A stretch of 64,000 nt of DNA from Apostichopus japonicus (lineage: Eukaryota > Echinodermata > Holothuroidea > Aspidochirotida > Stichopodidae), in assembly GCF_037975245.1 (NCBI RefSeq), contig NC_092564.1, positions 10,766,484 through 10,830,483 of the forward strand, in the 5' to 3' direction. The translations under genes were made by a program, and so were the position numbers. A model generated the notes under the pieces. That model was not told where the DNA came from and ran no database searches. It was given only the letters and a program-made list of their open reading frames with translations. Positions 1 to 13,900 of the stretch are shown in pieces. Each line of letters starts with the position of its first letter. Positions within the stretch are counted from its first letter, which is position 1.

Positions 1-512
1 AAAGACGTCATCACCCGGGGTTCGAACCACGGATGCAAAAGAGAGTCTCGATCTTCAGCTCGTACAGTGCGCCAAGCCATCGCGCCATCGTATGGACTGA
101 GATATTAGGTGGATTAACTAATACTTACAGCTCCCCGTGTAGGCACTTGCTGTAAAAGATCGGCAAAAGACGTCATCACCCGGGCTTCGAACCACGGATG
201 CAAAAGAGAGTCTCGATCTTCAGCTCGTACAGTGCGCCAAGCCATCGCGCCACTGTATGGACTGAGATATTAGGTGGATTAACTAATACTTACAGCTCCC
301 CGTGTAGGCACTTGCTGTAAAAGATCGGCAAAAGACGTCATCACCCGGGCTTCGAACCACGGATGCAAAAGAGAGTCTCGATCTTCAGCTCGTACAGTGC
401 GCCAAGCCATCGCGCCACTGTATGGACTGAGATATTAGGTGGATTAACTAATACTTACAGCTCCCCGTGTAGGCACTTGCTGTAAAAGATCGGCAAAAGA
501 CGTCATCACCCG

Positions 513-582
513 GGGTTCGAACCACGGATGCAAAAGAGAGTCTCGATCTTCAGCTCGTACAGTGCGCCAAGCCATCGCGCCA
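513..582 (-). promoter_or_regulatory. tRNA-like pol III promoter motif (A-box and B-box like) in each satellite unit, representative copy
   Basis: On the minus strand the unit reads TGGCGCGATGG (A-box like, + strand 572-582), then 48 nt, then GGTTCGAACCC (B-box like, + strand 513-523). Order and orientation match a tRNA gene, and the spacing suits a long-variable-arm tRNA or a tRNA-derived SINE head. A D-arm-like hairpin (GCGC, 9-nt loop, GCGC) follows the A-box, and a T-arm-like hairpin with one mismatch surrounds TTCGAA. No convincing anticodon stem or acceptor stem forms, so this is not a functional tRNA. A TTTT run lies between the boxes and more follow downstream; these could limit pol III transcripts. 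The motif recurs in essentially every unit. Function is inferred. Confidence 0.5.
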
Positions 583-617
583 CTGTATGGACTGAGATAT
601 TAGGTGGATTAACTAAT

Positions 618-623
618 ACTTAC
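618..623 (-). promoter_or_regulatory. Consensus 5' splice donor-like GTAAGT in each unit, representative copy
   Basis: The minus strand reads GAGCTGTAAGTATTAG, matching the GTAAGT donor core. The + strand counterpart ends in TACTTACAG after TTAACTAAT, which also resembles a branch site plus acceptor. Many units right of about 25 kb carry ATCCTT instead of ATACTT, which weakens the donor to GTAAGG. No transcript evidence is available, so this could be chance. Confidence 0.25.
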
Positions 624-3600
624 AGCTCCCCGTGTAGGCACTTGCTGTAAAAGATCGGCAAAAGACGTCATCACCCGGGGTTCGAACCACGGATGCAAAA
701 GAGAGTCTCGATCTTCAGCTCGTACAGTGCGCCAAGCCATCGCGCCACTGTATGGACTGAGATATTAGGTGGATTAACTAATACTTACAGCTCCCCGTGT
801 AGGCACTTGCTGTAAAAGATCGGCAAAAGACGTCATCACCCGGGGTTCGAACCACGGATGCAAAAGAGAGTCTCGATCTTCAGCTCGTACAGTGCGCCAA
901 GCCATCGCGCCACTGTATGGACTGAGATATTAGGTGGATTAACTAATACTTACAGCTCCCCGTGTAGGCACTTGCTGTAAAAGATCGGCAAAAGACGTCA
1001 TCACCCGGGGTTCGAACCACGGATGCAAAAGAGAGTCTCGATCTTCAGCTCGTACAGTGCGCCAAGCCATCGCGCCACTGTATGGACTGAGATATTAGGT
1101 GGATTAACTAATACTTACAGCTCCCCGTGTAGGCACTTGCTGTAAAAGATCGGCAAAAGACGTCATCACCCGGGGTTCGAACCACGGATGCAAAAGAGAG
1201 TCTCGATCTTCAGCTCGTACAGTGCGCCAAGCCATCGCGCCACTGTATGGACTGAGATATTAGGTGGATTAACTAATACTTACAGCTCCCCGTGTAGGCA
1301 CTTGCTGTAAAAGATCGGCAAAAGACGTCATCACCCGGGGTTCGAACCACGGATGCAAAAGAGAGTCTCGATCTTCAGCTCGTACAGTGCGCCAAGCCAT
1401 CGCGCCACTGTATGGACTGAGATATTAGGTGGATTAACTAATACTTACAGCTCCCCGTGTAGGCACTTGCTGTAAAAGATCGGCAAAAGACGTCATCACC
1501 CGGGGTTCGAACCACGGATGCAAAAGAGAGTCTCGATCTTCAGCTCGTACAGTGCGCCAAGCCATCGCGCCACTGTATGGACTGAGATATTAGGTGGATT
1601 AACTAATACTTACAGCTCCCCGTGTAGGCACTTGCTGTAAAAGATCGGCAAAAGACGTCATCACCCGGGGTTCGAACCACGGATGCAAAAGAGAGTCTCG
1701 ATCTTCAGCTCGTACAGTGCGCCAAGCCATCGCGCCACTGTATGGACTGAGATATTAGGTGGATTAACTAATACTTACAGCTCCCCGTGTAGGCACTTGC
1801 TGTAAAAGATCGGCAAAAGACGTCATCACCCGGGGTTCGAACCACGGATGCAAAAGAGAGTCTCGATCTTCAGCTCGTACAGTGCGCCAAGCCATCGCGC
1901 CACTGTATGGACTGAGATATTAGGTGGATTAACTAATACTTACAGCTCCCCGTGTAGGCACTTGCTGTAAAAGATCGGCAAAAGACGTCATCACCCGGGG
2001 TTCGAACCACGGATGCAAAAGAGAGTCTCGATCTTCAGCTCGTACAGTGCGCCAAGCCATCGCGCCACTGTATGGACTGAGATATTAGGTGGATTAACTA
2101 ATACTTACAGCTCCCCGTGTAGGCACTTGCTGTAAAAGATCGGCAAAAGACGTCATCACCCGGGGTTCGAACCACGGATGCAAAAGAGAGTCTCGATCTT
2201 CAGCTCGTACAGTGCGCCAAGCCATCGCGCCACTGTATGGACTGAGATATTAGGTGGATTAACTAATACTTACAGCTCCCCGTGTAGGCACTTGCTGTAA
2301 AAGATCGGCAAAAGACGTCATCACCCGGGGTTCGAACCACGGATGCAAAAGAGAGTCTCGATCTTCAGCTCGTACAGTGCGCCAAGCCATCGCGCCACTG
2401 TATGGACTGAGATATTAGGTGGATTAACTAATACTTACAGCTCCCCGTGTAGGCACTTGCTGTAAAAGATCGGCAAAAGACGTCATCACCCGGGGTTCGA
2501 ACCACGGATGCAAAAGAGAGTCTCGATCTTCAGCTCGTACAGTGCGCCAAGCCATCGCGCCACTGTATGGACTGAGATATTAGGTGGATTAACTAATACT
2601 TACAGCTCCCCGTGTAGGCACTTGCTGTAAAAGATCGGCAAAAGACGTCATCACCCGGGGTTCGAACCACGGATGCAAAAGAGAGTCTCGATCTTCAGCT
2701 CGTACAGTGCGCCAAGCCATCGCGCCACTGTATGGACTGAGATATTAGGTGGATTAACTAATACTTACAGCTCCCCGTGTAGGCACTTGCTGTAAAAGAT
2801 CGGCAAAAGACGTCATCACCCGGGGTTCGAACCACGGATGCAAAAGAGAGTCTCGATCTTCAGCTCGTACAGTGCGCCAAGCCATCGCGCCACTGTATGG
2901 ACTGAGATATTAGGTGGATTAACTAATACTTACAGCTCCCCGTGTAGGCACTTGCTGTAAAAGATCGGCAAAAGACGTCATCACCCGGGGTTCGAACCAC
3001 GGATGCAAAAGAGAGTCTCGATCTTCAGCTCGTACAGTGCGCCAAGCCATCGCGCCACTGTATGGACTGAGATATTAGGTGGATTAACTAATACTTACAG
3101 CTCCCCGTGTAGGCACTTGCTGTAAAAGATCGGCAAAAGACGTCATCACCCGGGGTTCGAACCACGGATGCAAAAGAGAGTCTCGATCTTCAGCTCGTAC
3201 AGTGCGCCAAGCCATCGCGCCACTGTATGGACTGAGATATTAGGTGGATTAACTAATACTTACAGCTCCCCGTGTAGGCACTTGCTGTAAAAGATCGGCA
3301 AAAGACGTCATCACCCGGGGTTCGAACCACGGATGCAAAAGAGAGTCTCGATCTTCAGCTCGTACAGTGCGCCAAGCCATCGCGCCACTGTATGGACTGA
3401 GATATTAGGTGGATTAACTAATACTTACAGCTCCCCGTGTAGGCACTTGCTGTAAAAGATCGGCAAAAGACGTCATCACCCGGGGTTCGAACCACGGATG
3501 CAAAAGAGAGTCTCGATCTTCAGCTCGTACAGTGCGCCAAGCCATCGCGCCACTGTATGGACTGAGATATTAGGTGGATTAACTAATACTTACAGCTCCC

Positions 3601-6110
3601 CGTGTAGGCACTTGCTGTAAAAGATCGGCAAAAGACGTCATCACCCGGGGCTCGAACCACGGATGCAAAAGAGAGTCTCGATCTTCAGCTCGTACAGTGC
3701 GCCAAGCCATCGCGCCACTGTATGGACTGAGATATTAGGTGGATTAACTAATACTTACAGCTCCCCGTGTAGGCACTTGCTGTAAAAGATCGGCAAAAGA
3801 CGTCATCACCCGAGGCTCGAACCACGGATGCAAAAGAGAGTCTCGATCTTCAGCTCGTACAGTGCGCCAAGCCATCGCGCCACTGTATGGACTGAGATAT
3901 TAGGTGGATTAACTAATACTTACAGCTCCCCGTGTAGGCACTTGCTGTAAAAGATCGGCAAAAGACGTCATCACCCGGGGTTCGAACCACGGATGCAAAA
4001 GAGAGTCTCGATCTTCAGCTCGTACAGTGCGCCAAGCCATCGCGCCACTGTATGGACTGAGATATTAGGTGGATTAACTAATACTTACAGCTCCCCGTGT
4101 AGGCACTTGCTGTAAAAGATCGGCAAAAGACGTCATCACCCGGGGCTCGAACCACGGATGCAAAAGAGAGTCTCGATCTTCAGCTCGTACAGTGCGCCAA
4201 GCCATCGCGCCACTGTATGGACTGAGATATTAGGTGGATTAACTAATACTTACAGCTCCCCGTGTAGGCACTTGCTGTAAAAGATCGGCAAAAGACGTCA
4301 TCACCCGGGGTTCGAACCACGGATGCAAAAGAGAGTCTCGATCTTCAGCTCGTACAGTGCGCCAAGCCATCGCGCCACTGTATGGACTGAGATATTAGGT
4401 GGATTAACTAATACTTACAGCTCCCCGTGTAGGCACTTGCTGTAAAAGATCGGCAAAAGACGTCATCACCCGGGGTTCGAACCACGGATGCAAAAGAGAG
4501 TCTCGATCTTCAGCTCGTACAGTGCGCCAAGCCATCGCGCCACTGTATGGACTGAGATATTAGGTGGATTAACTAATACTTACAGCTCCCCGTGTAGGCA
4601 CTTGCTGTAAAAGATCGGCAAAAGACGTCATCACCCGGGGTTCGAACCACGGATGCAAAAGAGAGTCTCGATCTTCAGCTCGTACAGTACGCCAAGCCAT
4701 CGCGCCACTGTATGGACTGAGATATTAGGTGGATTAACTAATACTTACAGCTCCCCGTGTAGGCACTTGCTGTAAAAGATCGGCAAAAGACGTCATCACC
4801 CGGGGCTCGAACCACGGATGCAAAAGAGAGTCTCGATCTTCAGCTCGTACAGTGCGCCAAGCCATCGCGCCACTGTATGGACTGAGATATTAGGTGGATT
4901 AACTAATACTTACAGCTCCCCGTGTAGGCACTTGCTGTAAAAGATCGGCAAAAGACGTCATCACCCGAGGCTCGAACCACGGATGCAAAAGAGAGTCTCG
5001 ATCTTCAGCTCGTACAGTGCGCCAAGCCATCGCGCCACTGTATGGACTGAGATATTAGGTGGATTAACTAATACTTACAGCTCCCCGTGTAGGCACTTGC
5101 TGTAAAAGATCGGCAAAAGACGTCATCACCCGGGGTTCGAACCACGGATGCAAAAGAGAGTCTCGATCTTCAGCTCGTACAGTGCGCCAAGCCATCGCGC
5201 CACTGTATGGACTGAGATATTAGGTGGATTAACTAATACTTACAGCTCCCCGTGTAGGCACTTGCTGTAAAAGATCGGCAAAAGACGTCATCACCCGGGG
5301 CTCGAACCACGGATGCAAAAGAGAGTCTCGATCTTCAGCTCGTACAATGCGCCAAGCCATCGCGCCACTGTATGGACTGAGATATTAGGTGGATTAACTA
5401 ATACTTACAGCTCCCCGTGTAGGCACTTGCTGTAAAAGATCGGCAAAAGACGTCATCACCCGAGGCTCGAACCACGGATGCAAAAGAGAGTCTCGATCTT
5501 CAGCTCGTACAGTGCGCCAAGCCATCGCGCCACTGTATGGACTGAGATATTTGGTGGATTAACTAATACTTACAGCTCCCCGTGTAGGCACTTGCTGTAA
5601 AAGATCGGCAAAAGACGTCATCACCCGGGGTTCGAACCACGGATGCAAAAGAGAGTCTCGATCTTCAGCTCGTACAGTGCGCCAAGCCATCGCGCCACTG
5701 TATGGACTGAGATATTAGGTGGATTAACTAATACTTACAGCTCCCCGTGTAGGCACTTGCTGTAAAAGATCGGCAAAAGACGTCATCACCCGGGGTTCGA
5801 TCCACGGATGCAAAAGAGAGTCTCGATCTTCAGCTCGTACAGTGCGCCAAGCCATCGCGCCACTGTATGGACTGAGATATTAGGTGGATTAACTAATACT
5901 TACAGCTCCCCGTGTAGGCACTTGCTGTAAAAGATCGGCAAAAGACGTCATCACCCGGGGTTCGAACCACGGATGCAAAAGAGAGTCTCGATCTTCAGCT
6001 CGTACAGTGCGCCAAGCCATCGCGCCACTGTATGGACTGAGATATTAGGTGGATTAACTAATACTTACAGCTCCCCGTGTAGGCAATTGCTGTAAAAGAT
6101 CGGCAAAAGA

Positions 6111-9100
6111 CGTCATCACCCGGGGTTCGAACCACGGATGCAAAAGAGAGTCTCGATCATCAGCTCGTACGGTGCGCGGAGCCATCGCGCCACCGTATGG
6201 ACTGAGATATTAGGTGGATTAACTAATCCTTACAGCTCCCCGTGTAACCACTTGCTGTAAAAGATCGGCAAAAGACGTCATCACCCGGGGTTCGAACCAC
6301 GGATGCAAAAGAGAGTCTCGATCATCAGCTCGTACGGTGCGCGGAGCCATCGCGCCACCGTATGGACTGAGATATTAGGTGGATTAACTAATCCTTACAG
6401 CTCCCCGTGTAACCACTTGCTGTAAAAGATCGGCAAAAGACGTCATCACCCGGGGTTCGAACCACGGATGCAAAAGAAAGTCTCGATCATCAGCTCGTAC
6501 GGTGCGCCAAGCCATCGCGCCACCGTATGGACTGAGATATTAGGTGGATTAACTAATACTTACAGCTCCCCGTGTAGGCACTTGCTGTAAAAGATCGTCA
6601 AAAGACGTCATCACCCGGGGTTCGAACCACGGATGCAAAAGAGAGTCTCGATCTTCAGCTCGTACAGTGCGCGGAGCCATCGCGCCACTGTATGGACTGA
6701 GATATTAGGTGGATTAACTAATACTTACAGCTCCCCGTGTAGGCACTTGCTGTAAAAGATCGGCAAAAGACGTCATCACCCGGGGTTCGAACCACGGATG
6801 CAAAAGAGAGTCTCGATCTTCAGCTCGTACAGTGCGCGGAGCCATCGCGCCACTGTATGGACTGAGATATTAGGTGGATTAACTAATACTTACAGCTCCC
6901 CGTGTAGGCACTTGCTGTAAAAGATCGGCAAAAGACGTCATCACCCGGGGTTCGAACCACGGATGCAAAAGAGAGTCTCGATCATCAGCTCGTACGGTGC
7001 GCCAAGCCATCGCGCCACTGTATGGACTGAGATATTAGGTGGATTAACTAATACTTACAGCTCCCCGTGTAGGCACTTGCTGTAAAAGATCGGCAAAAGA
7101 CGTCATCACCCGGGGTTCGAACCACGGATGCAAAAGAGAGTCTCGATCTTCAGCTCGTACAGTGCGCGGAGCCATCGCGCCACTGTATGGACTGAGATAT
7201 TAGGTGGATTAACTAATACTTACAGCTCCCCGTGTAGGCACTTGCTGTAAAAGATCGGCAAAAGACGTCATCACCCGGGGTTCGAACCACGGATGCAAAA
7301 GAGAGTCTCGATCTTCAGCTCGTACAGTGCGCGGAGCAATCGCGCCACTGTATGGACTGAGATATTAGGTGGATTAACTAATACTTACAGCTCCCCGTGT
7401 AGGCACTTGCTGTAAAAGATCGGCAAAAGACGTCATCACCCGGGGTTCGAACCACGGATGCAAAAGAGAGTCTCGATCTTCAGCTCGTACAGTGCGCGGA
7501 GCCATCGCGCCACTGTATGGACTGAGATATTAGGTGGATTAACTAATACTTACAGCTCCCCGTGTAGGCACTTGCTGTAAAAGATCGGCAAAAGACGTCA
7601 TCACCCGGGGTTCGAACCACGGATGCAAAAGAGAGTCTCGATCATCAGCTCGTACAGTGCGCGGAGCCATCGCGCCACTGTATGGACTGAGATATTAGGT
7701 GAATTAACTAATACTTACAGCTCCCCGTGTAGGCACTTGCTGTAAAAGATCGGCAAAAGACGTCATCACCCGGGGTTCGAACCACGGATGCAAAAGAGAG
7801 TCTCGATCTTCAGCTCGTACAGTGCGCGGAGCCATCGCGCCACTGTATGGACTGAGATATTAGGTGGATTAACTAATACTTACAGCTCCCCGTGTAGGCA
7901 CTTGCTGTAAAAGATCGGCAAAAGACGTCATCACCCGGGGTTCGAACCACGGATGCAAAAGAGAGTCTCGATCTTCAGCTCGTACAGTGCGCCAAGCCAT
8001 CGCGCCACTGTATGGACTGAGATATTAGGTGGATTAACTAATACTTACAGCTCCCCGTGTAGGCACTTGCTGTAAAAGATCGGCAAAAGACGTCATCACC
8101 CGGGGTTCGAACCACGGATGCAAAAGAGAGTCTCGATCTTCAGCTCGTACAGTGCGCCAAGCCATCGCGCCACTGTATGGACTGAGATATTAGGTGGATT
8201 AACTAATACTTACAGCTCCCCGTGTAGGCACTTGCTGTAAAAGATCGGCAAAAGACGTCATCACCCGGGGTTCGAACCACGGATGCAAAAGAGAGTCTCG
8301 ATCTTCAGCTCGTACAGTGCGCCAAGCCATCGCGCCACTGTATAGACTGAGATATTAGGTGGATTAACTAATACTTACAGCTCCCCGTGTAGGCACTTGC
8401 TGTAAAAGATCGGCAAAAGACGTCATCACCCGGGGTTCGAACCACGGATGCAAAAGAGAGTCTCGATCATCAGCTCGTACGGTGCGCCAAGCCATCGCGC
8501 CACTGTATGGACTGAGATATTAGGTGGATTAACTAATACTTACAGCTCCCCGTGTAGGCACTTGCTGTAAAAGATCGGCAAAAGACGTCATCACCCGGGG
8601 TTCGAACCACGGATGCAAAAGAGAGTCTCGATCTTCAGCTCGTACAGTGCGCCAAGCCATCGCGCCACTGTATGGACTGAGATATTAGGTGGATTAACTA
8701 ATACTTACAGCTCCCCGTGTAGGCACTTGCTGTAAAAGATCGGCAAAAGACGTCATCACCCGGGGTTCGAACCACGGATGCAAAAGAGAGTCTCGATCTT
8801 CAGCTCGTACAGTGCGCCAAGCCATCGCGCCACTGTATGGACTGAGATATTAGGTGGATTAACTAATACTTACAGCTCCCCGTGTAGGCACTTGCTGTAA
8901 AAGATCGGCAAAAGACGTCATCACCCGGGGTTCGAACCACGGATGCAAAAGAGAGTCTCGATCTTCAGCTCGTACAGTGCGCGGAGCCATCGCGCCACTG
9001 TATGGACTGAGATATTAGGTGGATTAACTAATACTTACAGCTCCCCGTGTAGGCACTTGCTGTAAAAGATCGGCAAAAGACGTCATCACCCGGGGTTCGA

Positions 9101-10905
9101 ACCACGGATGCAAAAGAGAGTCTCGATCATCAGCTCGTACGGTGCGCCAAGCCATCGCGCCACTGTATGGACTGAGATATTAGGTGGATTAACTAATACT
9201 TACAGCTCCCCGTGTAGGCACTTGTTGTAAAAGATCGGCAAAAGACGTCATCACCCGGGGTTCGAACCACGGATGCAAAAGAGAGTCTCGATCTTCAGCT
9301 CGTACAGTGCGCCAAGCCATCGCGCCACTGTATGGACTGAGATATTAGGTGGATTAACTAATACTTACAGCTCCCCGTGTAGGCACTTGCTGTAAAAGAT
9401 CGGCAAAAGACGTCATCACCCGGGGTTCGAACCACGGATGCAAAAGAGAGTCTCGATCATCAGCTCGTACAGTGCGCGGAGCCATCGCGCCACTGTATGG
9501 ACTGAGATATTAGGTGGATTAACTAATACTTACAGCTCCCCGTGTAGGCACTTGCTGTAAAAGATCGGCAAAAGACGTCATCACCCGGGGTTCGAACCAC
9601 GGATGCAAAAGAGAGTCTCGATCTTCAGCTCGTACAGTGCGCGGAGCCATCGCGCCACTGTATGGACTGAGATATTAGGTGGATTAACTAATACTTACAG
9701 CTCCCCGTGTAGGCACTTGCTGTAAAAGATCGGCAAAAGACGTCATCACCCGGGGTTCGAACCACGGATGCAAAAGAGAGTCTCGATCTTCAGCTCGTAC
9801 AGTGCGCGGAGCCATCGCGCCACTGTATGGACTGAGATATTAGGTGGATTCACTAATACTTACAGCTCCCCGTGTAGGCACTTGCTGTAAAAGATCGGCA
9901 AAAGACGTCATCACCCGGGGTTCGAACCACGGATGCAAAAGAGAGTCTCGATCTTCAGCTCGTACAGTGCGCCAAGCCATCGCGCCACTGTATGGACTGA
10001 GATATTAGGTGGATTAACTAATACTTACAGCTCCCCGTGTAGGCACTTGCTGTAAAAGATCGGCAAAAGACGTCATCACCCGGGGTTCGAACCACGGATG
10101 CAAAAGAGAGTCTCGATCTTCAGCTCGTACAGTGCGCCAAGCCATCGCGCCACTGTATGGACTGAGATATTAGGTGGATTAACTAATACTTACAGCTCCC
10201 CGTGTAGGCACTTGCTGTAAAAGATCGGCAAAAGACGTCATCACCCGGGGTTCGAACCACGGATGCAAAAGAGAGTCTCGATCTTCAGCTCGTACAGTGC
10301 GCGGAGCCATCGCGCCACTGTATGGACTGAGATATTAGGTGGATTAACTAATACTTACAGCTCCCCGTGTAGGCACTTGCTGTAAAAGATCGGCAAAAGA
10401 CGTCATCACCCGGGGTTCGAACCACGGATGCAAAAGAGAGTCTCGATCTTCAGCTCGTACAGTGCGCCAAGCCATCGCGCCACTGTATGGACTGAGATAT
10501 TAGGTGGATTAACTAATACTTACAGCTCCCCGTGTAGGCACTTGCTGTAAAAGATCGGCAAAAGACGTCATCACCCGGGGTTCGAACCACGGATGCAAAA
10601 GAGAGTCTCGATCTTCAGCTCGTACAGTGCGCCAAGCCATCGCGCCACTGTATGGACTGAGATATTAGGTGGATTAACTAATACTTACAGCTCCCCGTGT
10701 AGGCACTTGCTGTAAAAGATCGGCAAAAGACGTCATCACCCGGGGTTCGAACCACGGATGCAAAAGAGAGTCTCGATCTTCAGCTCGTACAGTGCGCCAA
10801 GCCATCGCGCCACTGTATGGACTGAGATATTAGGTGGATTAACTAATCCTTACAGCTCCCCGTGTAGGCACTTGCTGTAAAAGATCGGCAAAAGACGTCA
10901 TCACC
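6111..10905. repeat. Mixed-variant satellite domain
   Basis: Uniformity breaks at about 6.15 kb, where two adjacent units carry a distinct haplotype: ATCATCAG, GTACGG, GCGGAG, CCACCG, ATCCTT and the rare GTGTAACCAC. To about 10.9 kb, units then alternate between the TCTTCAG and ATCATCAG classes and between the GCCAAG and GCGGAG classes, in a patchwork consistent with unequal exchange and gene conversion among unit types. Confidence 0.85.
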
Positions 10906-13900
10906 CGGGGTTCGAACCACGGATGCAAAAGCGAGTCTCGATCATCAGCTCGCACAGTGCGCCGAGCCATCGCGCCACTGTATGGACTGAGATATTAGGT
11001 GGATTAACTTATACTTACAGCTCCCCGTGTAGGCACTTGCTGTAAAAGATCGGCAAAAGACGTCATCACCCGGGGTTCGAACCACGGTTGCAAAAGCGAG
11101 TCTCGATCTTCAGCTCGCACAGTGCGCCGAGCCATCGCGCCACTGTATGGACTGAGATATTAGGTGGATTAACTAATACTTACAGCTCCCCGTGTAGGCA
11201 CTTGCTGTAAAAGATCGGCAAAAGACGTCATCACCCGGGGTTCGAACCACGGATGCAAAAGAGAGTCTCGATCTTCAGCTCGTACAGTGCGCCGAGCCAT
11301 CGCGCCACTGTATGGACTGAGATATTAGGTGGATTAACTAATACTTACAGCTCCCCGTGTAGGCACTTGCTGTAAAAGATCGGCAAAAGACGTCATCACC
11401 CGGGGTTCGAACCACGGATGCAAAAGAGAGTCTCGATCATCAGCTCGCACAGTGCGCGGAGCCATCGCGCCACTGTATGGACTGAGATATTAGGTGGATT
11501 AACTAATACTTACAGCTCCCCGTGTAGGCACTTGCTGTAAAAGATCGGCAAAAGACGTCATCACCCGGGGTTCGAACCACGGATGCAAAAGAGAGTCTCG
11601 ATCATCAGCTCGCACAGTGCGCGGAGCCATCGCGCCACTGTATGGACTGAGATATTAGGTGGATTAACTAATACTTACAGCTCCCCGTGTAGGCACTTGC
11701 TGTAAAAGATCGGCAAAAGACGTCATCACCCGGGGTTCGAACCACGGATGCAAAAGAGAGTCTCGATCATCAGCTCGCACAGTGCGCGGAGCCATCGCGT
11801 CACTGTATGGACTGAGATATTAGGTGGATTAACTAATACTTACAGCTCCCCGTGTAGGCACTTGCTGTAAAAGATCGGCAAAAGACGTCATCACCCGGGG
11901 TTCGAACCACGGATGCAAAAGAGAGTCTCGATCATCAGCTCGCACAGTGCGCGGAGCCATCGCGCCACTGTATGGACTGAGATATTAGGTGGATTAACTA
12001 ATACTTACAGCTCCCCGTGTAGGCACTTGCTGTAAAAGATCGGCAAAAGACGTCATCACCCGGGGTTCGAACCACGGATGCAAAAGCGAGTCTCGATCAT
12101 CAGCTCGCACAGTGCGCCGAGCCATCGCGCCACTGTATGGACTGAGATATTAGGTGGATTAACTAATACTTACAGCTCCCCGTGTAGGCACTTGCTGTAA
12201 AAGATCGGCAAAAGACGTCATCACCCGGGGTTCGAACCACGGATGCAAAAGAGAGTCTCGATCTTCAGCTCGCACAGTGCGCCAAGCCATCGCGCCACTG
12301 TATGGACTGAGATATTAGGTGGATTAACTAATACTTACAGCTCCCCGTGTAGGCACTTGCTGTAAAAGATCGGCAAAAGACGTCATCACCCGGGGTTCGA
12401 ACCACGGATGCAAAAGAGAGTCTCGATCTTCAGCTCGTACAGTGCGCCGAGCCATCGCGCCATCGTATGGACTGAGATATTAGGTGGATTAACTAATACT
12501 TACAGCTCCCCGTGTAGGCACTTGCTGTAAAAGATCGGCAAAAGACGTCATCACCCGGGGTTCGAACCACGGATGCAAAAGAGAGTCTCGATCTTCAGCT
12601 CGTACAGTGCGCCGAGCCATCGCGCCATCGTATGGACTGAGATATTAGGTGGATTAACTAATACTTACAGCTCCCCGTGTAGGCACTTGCTGTAAAAGAT
12701 CGGTAAAAGACGTCATCACCCGGGGTTCGAACCACGGATGCAAAAGAGAGTCTCGATCTTCAGCTCGTACAGTGCGCCGAGCCATCGCGCCATCGTATGG
12801 ACTGAGAGATTAGGTGGATTAACTAATACTTACAGCTCCCCGTGTAGGCACTTGCTGTAAAAGATCGGCAAAAGACGTCATCACCCGGGGTTCGAACCAC
12901 GGATGCAAAAGAGAGTCTCGATCTTCAGCTCGTACAGTGCGCCGAGCCATCGCGCCATCGTATGGACTGAGATATTAGGTGGATTAACTAATACTTACAG
13001 CTCCCCGTGTAGGCACTTGCTGTAAAAGATCGGCAAAAGACGTCATCACCCGGGGTTCGAACCACGGATGCAAAAGAGAGTCTCGATCTTCAGCTCGTAC
13101 AGTGCGCCGAGCCATCGCGCCATCGTATGGACTGAGATATTAGGTGGATTAACTAATACTTACAGCTCCCCGTGTAGGCACTTGCTGTAAAAGATCGGCA
13201 AAAGACGTCATCACCCGGGGTTCGAACCACGGATGCAAAAGAGAGTCTCGATCTTCAGCTCGTACAGTGCGCCGAGCCATCGCGCCATCGAATGGACTGA
13301 GATATTAGGTGGATTAACTAATACTTACAGCTCCCCGTGTAGGCACTTGCTGTAAAAGATCGGCAAAAGACGTCATCACCCGGGGTTCGAACCACGGATG
13401 CAAAAGAGAGTCTCGATCTTCAGCTCGTACAGTGCGCCGAGCCATCGCGCCATCGAATGGACTGAGATATTAGGTGGATTAACTAATACTTACAGCTCCC
13501 CGTGTAGGCACTTGCTGTAAAAGATCGGCAAAAGACGTCATCACCCGGGGTTCGAACCACGGATGCAAAAGAGAGTCTCGATCTTCAGCTCGTACAGTGC
13601 GCCGAGCCATCGCGCCATCGTATGGACTGAGATATTAGGTGGATTAACTAATACTTACAGCTCCCCGTGTAGGCACTTGCTGTAAAAGATCGGCAAAAGA
13701 CGTCATCACCCGGGGTTCGAACCACGGATGCAAAAGAGAGTCTCGATCACCAGCTCGCACAGTGCGCCAAGCCATCGCGCCATCGTATGGACAGAGATAT
13801 TAGGTGGATTAACTAATACTTACAGCTCCCCGTGTAGGCACTTGCTGTAAAAGATCGGCAAAAGACGTCATCACCCGGGGTTCGAACCACGGATGCAAAA

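Larger units (their letters stand above)
496..660. repeat. Representative satellite unit (unit 4)
   Basis: This copy serves as the reference unit; position 1 of the unit is 496. Landmarks in unit coordinates are: a CRE-like AGACGTCATC at 4-13, the palindrome GGTTCGAACC at 19-28, an invariant block to about 50, the variable GCGC-flanked segment at 69-84, TTAACTAATACTTACAG at 114-130, and two short A-runs at 154-157 and 165-168 (the latter crossing the unit boundary). The LINE insertion points described below correspond to unit positions 75/76 and about 80/81. Confidence 0.9.
1..6110. repeat. Highly homogenised satellite domain (about 37 near-identical units)
   Basis: Units here are of one type, with TCTTCAG at unit positions 53-59, GTACAGTGCGCCAAG at 62-76 and CACTG at 86-90. 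Differences are few: the first unit has CATCG, units 2 and 3 have CGGGCTTCG, and between 3.6 and 5.5 kb some units carry GGGGCTCG or GAGGCTCG. From about 500 to 3640 successive units read as identical. Such uniformity fits recent expansion or ongoing homogenisation. An assembly effect from collapsed or polished reads cannot be excluded from sequence alone. Confidence 0.9.

Noticed and set aside
510-528. CENP-B box
   Set aside because: The minus strand has TTCG and CGGG but separated by 5 nt instead of 7, and the required central A is missing.
513-582. Functional tRNA gene in each unit
   Set aside because: No acceptor stem, no 5-bp anticodon stem and a mismatched T-arm; only the promoter-like motifs remain.
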